Assembly: GCA_002361735.1 (NCBI GenBank)
Contig: DETS01000065.1
Span: 506-11,258, forward strand
Direction: 5' to 3'
Source of the DNA: Lachnospiraceae bacterium UBA3282
GTDB taxonomy: Bacteria > Bacillota > Clostridia > Lachnospirales > Lachnospiraceae
DNA: 10,753 nt
Numbering within the stretch: the first letter of the stretch is position 1; every line of letters starts with the position of its first letter. The notes under the pieces were generated by a model. It had not been told where the DNA came from. It saw only the letters and a list, made by a program, of their open reading frames with translations, and did no database searches. The position numbers were made by a program, and so were the translations under genes. Positions 7,624-10,753 of this stretch are shown in pieces.

Positions 7624-7674
7624 AGCGAAAAGAACTGAGATTTCGTAAAGAGGAATCATGGAGGTTATAGGCAG

Positions 7675-8166
7675 ATGGAAGCGGACAGGCGCGTGGACGT
7701 GTTTATACGATATTGGGATGCCTATAGGAGTTCCCATGAAAGACCGGGGACGTATGAATGGTGGAGGGGGTATCTTTTCTCGGAGGAGTTTCAGAATATC
7801 CGCTTTCATCCGCAGGTGGTGCAGCTGCTTGTGAGAGAACTGTCCGGCAGACCCGGGCGGCGGGATTTTTTTCACGTAACGTATATGACGGATGCGATCA
7901 AGAGTCTCCTGTGGGAGGCGTACGGTTTCCGGGAAGAGGACGGGGATTCCCTTCGGGGTGATCTGCAGAAGCTTTGGAAGCGTCTGCATCCGAAGCGTAC
8001 CAGGCGGCGGATGAAGGGGCGGAAAAAGCGTCTGGTCAAGGGAGCGGCGATTATCCTGATCCTGCTTGGCAGTATCTGGGGAGCTTATATGACAGACGAC
8101 GGGAGAATGCTGGCTCCCATCGTGCTCGCACTGCTGTACTATGTAAGAAATCTGTTGGAGGAATGA
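7675..8166 (+). CDS. Small membrane protein, J-less paralogue of the downstream J-domain protein
   Basis: I do not recognise a named family for this 163-residue protein. Residues 8-105 align with residues 111-200 of the next protein: EWW/YEWW, YL-SEEFQNIR (SEEFQNIRFH against SEEFQNIRYH), LLWEAYGFR against LFWEAYGFR, and GDLQKL against GDLQRL. The J domain found ahead of this region in the neighbour is absent, and only 51 bp separate it from hscC, so there is no room for one. After a strongly basic stretch (107-122) come two hydrophobic segments (about 122-138 and 144-160), giving an N-terminus-inside hairpin or short membrane anchor. There is no large outer domain. GGAGG (7660-7664) lies 10 bases before the ATG. 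It is co-directional with hscC and 8 bp before the J gene, so one transcript is likely. A scaffold or regulatory partner that competes with or supports the J protein is inference. Confidence 0.82.
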   Translation: MEADRRVDVFIRYWDAYRSSHERPGTYEWWRGYLFSEEFQNIRFHPQVVQLLVRELSGRPGRRDFFHVTYMTDAIKSLLWEAYGFREEDGDSLRGDLQKLWKRLHPKRTRRRMKGRKKRLVKGAAIILILLGSIWGAYMTDDGRMLAPIVLALLYYVRNLLEE

Positions 8167-8169
8167 GGA
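8165..8169 (+). promoter_or_regulatory. Ribosome binding site of the J-domain gene (sets the start)
   Basis: GAGGA lies 5 bases before the ATG at 8175 and overlaps the stop of the upstream gene (TGA 8164-8166), suggesting coupled translation. The in-frame ATG at 8163 is too close (1 base) to the other candidate, GGAGG at 8157-8161. Confidence 0.65.
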
Positions 8170-8174
8170 TTCAC

Positions 8175-9866
8175 ATGAACATCTGGAAGATACTCGGCAT
8201 TGAGCCGACCACCGACAAAAAAGCCATCCGAAAAGCTTATGCGGCGAAGACAAAAGTGATTCACCCGGAGGAGAAGCCGGAGGAGTTCAAGCAGCTGCAC
8301 GAGGCGTATCAGGCGGCGCTGGGGTATGCGGAGTATGTCAGACAGGTGGAGCAGTCCGGCGGCAGCATAACATCTTTTTACAACACGGCGGAAACTGTAG
8401 GGCAAGCCGAAACTGCACGTGCGGATGAAATCACGGAGGAGCCCGGGCAGGAAGATCTCCGCGCCTACTTTGAGGAGAGTCAGGAAAAGCACGGGCAGCA
8501 GGCTGCCGTGTTTTTGAGTCATTGGAAAGCGTTTCACGGTCCCTATCACGATGAGGAGGCGATGGAATGGTGGAAAGCGTATCTGTCCTCGGAAGAATTT
8601 CAGAACATCCGTTATCATGCAAAGGTACTGGAGACATTGGCGGACGAGATCGACGATAAATGCTTTTACGGCATCGACGAGGTGAAAATGCTCTTTTGGG
8701 AGGCTTACGGTTTTCGGGGAGACGAGGAGACTGCGTATCAGGGCGACTTGCAGCGGCTCTACAGAAGTCTGTATCCGGCTTATGAGGGACAGCGGCAGAA
8801 CATACAGTATGAACAGAGGCGGACAAAAGGGGATAAGATTCTCCGTATTTTTGTTGGTGTCGCGGTGGCGGCACTTCTGGTCATCTGCATTATGATTCCC
8901 GTGACGAATCACAGACAGCGGGAGAACGGGCGGCTGTTTCTGATCGACTATATGGCAAAGCGCTATCCGGAAACGTCCTTTTCCGAGCCGGTGCGGTGGG
9001 AGAAAGATAAAAACGGCAATATCACTTATCATCTGTATTCCGCGGCGCATCCGGAGTGGCGCGTCACTGCGAAGGTGGAAATCGGATATGTAGAGGGAAA
9101 GCGGGCTTATCTGGTGACGGAGGATTACGAACAGCTGCTTTTTGCGTATTACGCAGCGCAGTACGGTCTGGAGGGCTGTCTGATGAGTGATACAGGCGGC
9201 ACTGTTGCAAACCCGGAAATCATAGAGTACGCGGCGCTTCTCTATTCGGATATCGGGGATTTAGACGCTTTCTGCGAGAACGCGGTGAAGATGTTCCGGG
9301 AGCAGGAGGAACTGCAGAGCATGTCGGAAGTGGCTGTCTGTACGGAGTCCGTGCTGTTTCCGCAAATCCTTTTATACGGCGGCGAACCGGAGTTTCCCTT
9401 TGCGGATAAACAGATATACGATCTGCGGACCGTGGAGGCGGAAGAACTTGCGAAGGAGCTGAAGGACGCGTATATGTGCTATATGTTCCAGTTTGAATCC
9501 TGGAATATTACCGTAAAACAGTACAGGGAGTGGGGAGCGGCATACGAAAAGCGTAGCGCGCAGTGGGAGAATGAGGACGGGGGATGGCACGAGGTGTACG
9601 ATCCGGATACGGGCGAACGGCTCTGCAGGTTATTTATTCCGACCTATGACCGGATGGACGGGTATTATTCCGACGGAAAGATCAATGGGCCGATGTTCGA
9701 CCGCATGATCACCGTGGGAAACGCATACTTTTTCCTGCATGACCGCGGTGCGGATCTGACCGTCAATGAGGACGGCAGCGGCTTTTCTGTCACGTTTTAC
9801 GGAAATGTCACCGACTTCGGCAGGGAGCCGTCGGTGGAATTTTACGATCTGCGGGATTGTTATTAA
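8175..9866 (+). CDS. Membrane-anchored J-domain protein, probable HscC co-chaperone (DjlB/DjlC-like)
   Basis: This 563-residue protein starts with a short J-like domain (1-57): NIWKILGIEPTTDKKAIRKA (2-21) is helix I-II style, and the loop reads HPE at 30-32 where J domains have HPD, followed by EEFKQLHEAYQAAL (36-49). This compact form, with a PE-x-F-x-x-L-x-x-AY ending, resembles proteobacterial HscC partner proteins. A charged linker (58-108) leads to a conserved middle domain (111-205) with EWWKAYLSSEEFQNIRYH and FWEAYGFRGD, shared with the preceding gene. One TM helix lies at about 221-243, preceded by basic residues, so the J domain should be cytoplasmic and residues 245-563 outside. That outer part is rich in aromatic and acidic residues and matches no domain I know. 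J domains stimulate Hsp70 ATP hydrolysis, so pairing with HscC is a strong inference from context. The start is fixed by GAGGA and by the J domain itself. The role of the outer domain, perhaps sensing or substrate delivery, is unknown. Confidence 0.85.
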   Translation: MNIWKILGIEPTTDKKAIRKAYAAKTKVIHPEEKPEEFKQLHEAYQAALGYAEYVRQVEQSGGSITSFYNTAETVGQAETARADEITEEPGQEDLRAYFEESQEKHGQQAAVFLSHWKAFHGPYHDEEAMEWWKAYLSSEEFQNIRYHAKVLETLADEIDDKCFYGIDEVKMLFWEAYGFRGDEETAYQGDLQRLYRSLYPAYEGQRQNIQYEQRRTKGDKILRIFVGVAVAALLVICIMIPVTNHRQRENGRLFLIDYMAKRYPETSFSEPVRWEKDKNGNITYHLYSAAHPEWRVTAKVEIGYVEGKRAYLVTEDYEQLLFAYYAAQYGLEGCLMSDTGGTVANPEIIEYAALLYSDIGDLDAFCENAVKMFREQEELQSMSEVAVCTESVLFPQILLYGGEPEFPFADKQIYDLRTVEAEELAKELKDAYMCYMFQFESWNITVKQYREWGAAYEKRSAQWENEDGGWHEVYDPDTGERLCRLFIPTYDRMDGYYSDGKINGPMFDRMITVGNAYFFLHDRGADLTVNEDGSGFSVTFYGNVTDFGREPSVEFYDLRDCY

Positions 9867-9883
9867 ACGTTTTGCGATGATTT

Positions 9884-9919
9884 CCCAAATATTTTCGATT
9901 TACGTCTTGAATTTTTGGG
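9884..9919. repeat. Imperfect AT-rich inverted repeat after the J gene
   Basis: CCCAAATATT (9884-9893) and AATTTTTGGG (9910-9919) form a 10-bp stem with one mismatch and a 16-base loop. No T-run follows, so it is a poor intrinsic terminator for the hscC unit. The right arm overlaps the -35 of the first gap promoter. The left arm could alternatively pair with ATTGGG just downstream. Confidence 0.35.
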
Positions 9920-9935
9920 ACAAATTGGGTAAAAT
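9907..9935 (+). promoter_or_regulatory. Candidate upstream gap promoter (P1)
   Basis: TTGAAT (9907-9912), 17 bases and TAAAAT (9930-9935) fit a sigma-A promoter. Transcription would begin near 9942, immediately at the 18-bp palindrome, with a leader of about 90 bases. Confidence 0.6.
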
Positions 9936-9942
9936 ATAGTCG

Positions 9943-9960
9943 TTGACAAAATTTTGTCAA
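9943..9960. promoter_or_regulatory. Perfect 18-bp palindrome, probable operator of gap
   Basis: TTGACAAAATTTTGTCAA is symmetric over all 18 bases and lies directly after the -10 of P1 and upstream of P2, a position where a bound repressor would block initiation or elongation. It shares the TTG..AA....TT..CAA frame with the clostridial Rex site TTGTTAA-N4-TTAACAA but differs at positions 4-5 and 14-15. It does not match the CggR operator form. The regulator is therefore open. Confidence 0.65.
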
Positions 9961-9984
9961 TCTTTTCCATGCAGATTGGCAAAA
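9952..9984 (+). promoter_or_regulatory. Leader hairpin overlapping the palindrome
   Basis: TTTTGTCAATCT (9952-9963) pairs with AGATTGGCAAAA (9973-9984) over 12 bases, with one U-G wobble and a 9-base loop. In a P1 transcript this would compete with pairing of the two palindrome arms. As DNA, the right arm is a third copy of the half-site (TTGGCAAAA, 9976-9984) in the same orientation as the first, with starts 33 bp apart, about three helical turns. Confidence 0.5.
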
Positions 9985-9993
9985 TGATATAAC
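9964..9993 (+). promoter_or_regulatory. Candidate proximal gap promoter with extended -10 (P2)
   Basis: TGATATAAC (9985-9993) supplies a TG-type extended -10 and a TATAAC hexamer; TTTCCA (9964-9969) is a weak -35 at 18 bases. Transcription would start near 10000 with a leader of about 32 bases. An alternative pair is TTGGCA (9976-9981) with TATAAA (10000-10005). The third half-site touches the extended -10, so the same regulator could cover this promoter. Confidence 0.45.
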
Positions 9994-10017
9994 AAGTGTT
10001 ATAAAAAATCAATATTT

Positions 10018-10023
10018 AGGAGG
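10018..10023 (+). promoter_or_regulatory. Consensus ribosome binding site of gap
   Basis: AGGAGG lies 8 bases before the ATG at 10032. It is the strongest translation signal in the window, as expected for an abundant glycolytic enzyme. Confidence 0.85.
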
Positions 10024-10031
10024 AACGAAAA

Positions 10032-10753
10032 ATGGCAGTAAGAGTAGCAATCAATGGTTTTGGCCGTATCGGCCGTCTGGCATTCAGACAGATGTTCGGA
10101 GCAGAGGGTTATGAGGTCGTAGCGATCAACGATCTGACCAGCCCCAAGATGCTGGCACACCTGTTAAAGTACGATTCTTCTCAGGGTAAGTACGCTCTGG
10201 CAGATACCGTATCCGCAGGCGAGGATTCCATCACGGTTGACGGTAAGACATTAAAGATCTACAAAGAGCCCGACGCAAACAACTGCCCTTGGGGTGAGCT
10301 CAAGGTTGACGTTGTGTTAGAGTGCTCCGGTTTCTACACCAGCAAAGAGAAGGCGCAGGCGCACATCAATGCCGGTGCAAGAAAGGTTGTTATCTCTGCT
10401 CCCGCAGGAAACGATCTTCCTACCATCGTATACAACGTAAACCACAAGACCTTAAAGGCTTCGGACAACATCATCTCCGCAGCTTCCTGTACCACGAACT
10501 GCCTGGCTCCGATGGCTAAGGCATTAAACGATCTGGCTACCATCAAGTCCGGTATCATGAGCACCATTCACGCTTACACAGGCGATCAGATGATCCTTGA
10601 CGGTCCTCAGAGAAAGGGTGACCTGAGAAGATCCCGCGCAGGCGCAGTGAACATCGTTCCCAACAGCACCGGTGCAGCTAAGGCAATCGGCCTGGTTATC
10701 CCTGAGCTGAACGGCAAGCTGATCGGTTCCGCACAGCGTGTTCCTACCCCTAC
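10032..10753 (+). CDS. gap: Type I glyceraldehyde-3-phosphate dehydrogenase, 3' end outside window
   Basis: The first 240 residues of a protein of usual length about 335-340 are present; the frame is open to the window edge. GAPDH oxidises glyceraldehyde 3-phosphate with NAD and phosphate to 1,3-bisphosphoglycerate in glycolysis, as a cytoplasmic tetramer. Visible marks: the Rossmann start INGFGRIGR (7-15), Asp34 in INDLTSP that favours NAD over NADP, ECSGFYTSKEKAQAHINAGA (97-116), VISAPAGNDLP (120-130), the catalytic signature ASCTTNCLAP with Cys153, and the partner His180 in STIHAYTGDQ. The C-terminal part seen, SRAGAVNIVPNSTGAAKA (201-218), is normal. Codon use looks more selected than in neighbouring genes, with many AAG, CGT and GTT codons, fitting high expression. 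Control is likely through the two promoters and the half-site array just upstream. Glycolytic genes such as pgk may follow but are not visible. Confidence 0.97.
   Translation, partial: MAVRVAINGFGRIGRLAFRQMFGAEGYEVVAINDLTSPKMLAHLLKYDSSQGKYALADTVSAGEDSITVDGKTLKIYKEPDANNCPWGELKVDVVLECSGFYTSKEKAQAHINAGARKVVISAPAGNDLPTIVYNVNHKTLKASDNIISAASCTTNCLAPMAKALNDLATIKSGIMSTIHAYTGDQMILDGPQRKGDLRRSRAGAVNIVPNSTGAAKAIGLVIPELNGKLIGSAQRVPTP

Noticed and set aside
7658..7674. Alternative ATG at 7658 with a good AAGAGGA site ahead of the small membrane gene
   Set aside because: It is out of frame with the gene that shows homology, and its reading frame gives no conserved sequence. It could at most be a short upstream start.
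7369..8253. Long antisense open frame (294 codons) opposite the hscC end and the small membrane gene
   Set aside because: Its translation is low-complexity, rich in Pro, His, Ser and Arg, with no domain, and it lies opposite two well-supported genes. The frame is open because of codon bias on the coding strand.
8139..9050. Antisense open frame (303 codons) opposite the J-domain gene
   Set aside because: No ribosome site or family signature; the coding strand has a clear J domain, TM helix and paralogue.
9943..9960. Calling the gap palindrome a Rex or CggR operator outright
   Set aside because: It differs from the Rex site at four of fourteen specified bases and does not have the CggR repeat form, so only a generic operator is called.
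9943..9971. TTGACA at 9943-9948 as the -35 of gap
   Set aside because: The hexamer is perfect, but at 16-18 bases downstream there is no acceptable -10 (TCCATG region). It is better explained as part of the palindrome.

Overview
The window looks like chromosomal DNA from an anaerobic, low-to-mid-GC Firmicute, most likely a Clostridia member of the Lachnospiraceae type. The grounds are strong AGGAGG-type ribosome sites, sigma-A promoters with TTGACx-N17-TATAAT form, a SpoVB-type flippase, a 7TM-GGDEF regulator and an NAD-type GAPDH. This placement is inferred from protein style, not from a marker gene. No mobile element, tRNA, rRNA or CRISPR array was seen.

Layout. (1) 100-1497 (-) encodes a SpoVB/MATE-like flippase, divergent from a MarR-family regulator (1557-1994, +) that is followed closely by mnmA (2037-3113, +). 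(2) On the minus strand, a PHP-family histidinol-phosphatase (4924-5742) is followed 41 bp later by a seven-transmembrane diguanylate cyclase (3128-4882). The cyclase converges on mnmA with only 14 bp between the stops. (3) From a consensus promoter at 5879-5907, a plus-strand unit reads hscC-type Hsp70 (5944-7623), a small membrane protein (7675-8166) and a membrane-anchored J-domain protein (8175-9866). (4) After 165 bp of dense regulatory sequence comes the glyceraldehyde-3-phosphate dehydrogenase gene (10032 onward), cut by the window edge.

The most interesting part is the hscC unit. The Hsp70 has the short length and linker of E. coli HscC, whose partners are J proteins encoded nearby. 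Here the probable partner is a single-pass membrane protein: a cytoplasmic J-like domain (with HPE instead of HPD), a conserved middle domain, one TM helix and a roughly 320-residue presumed extracytoplasmic domain. The small gene between them is a diverged duplicate of the middle domain and membrane region without the J domain. Together they resemble a membrane-tethered Hsp70 system with a J-less companion.

The second point of interest is the gap leader. Three copies of a TTGRCAAAA half-site, one inverted, form a perfect 18-bp palindrome just after one promoter and an alternative 12-bp RNA hairpin just before a second. This suggests operator control, RNA-structure control or both.
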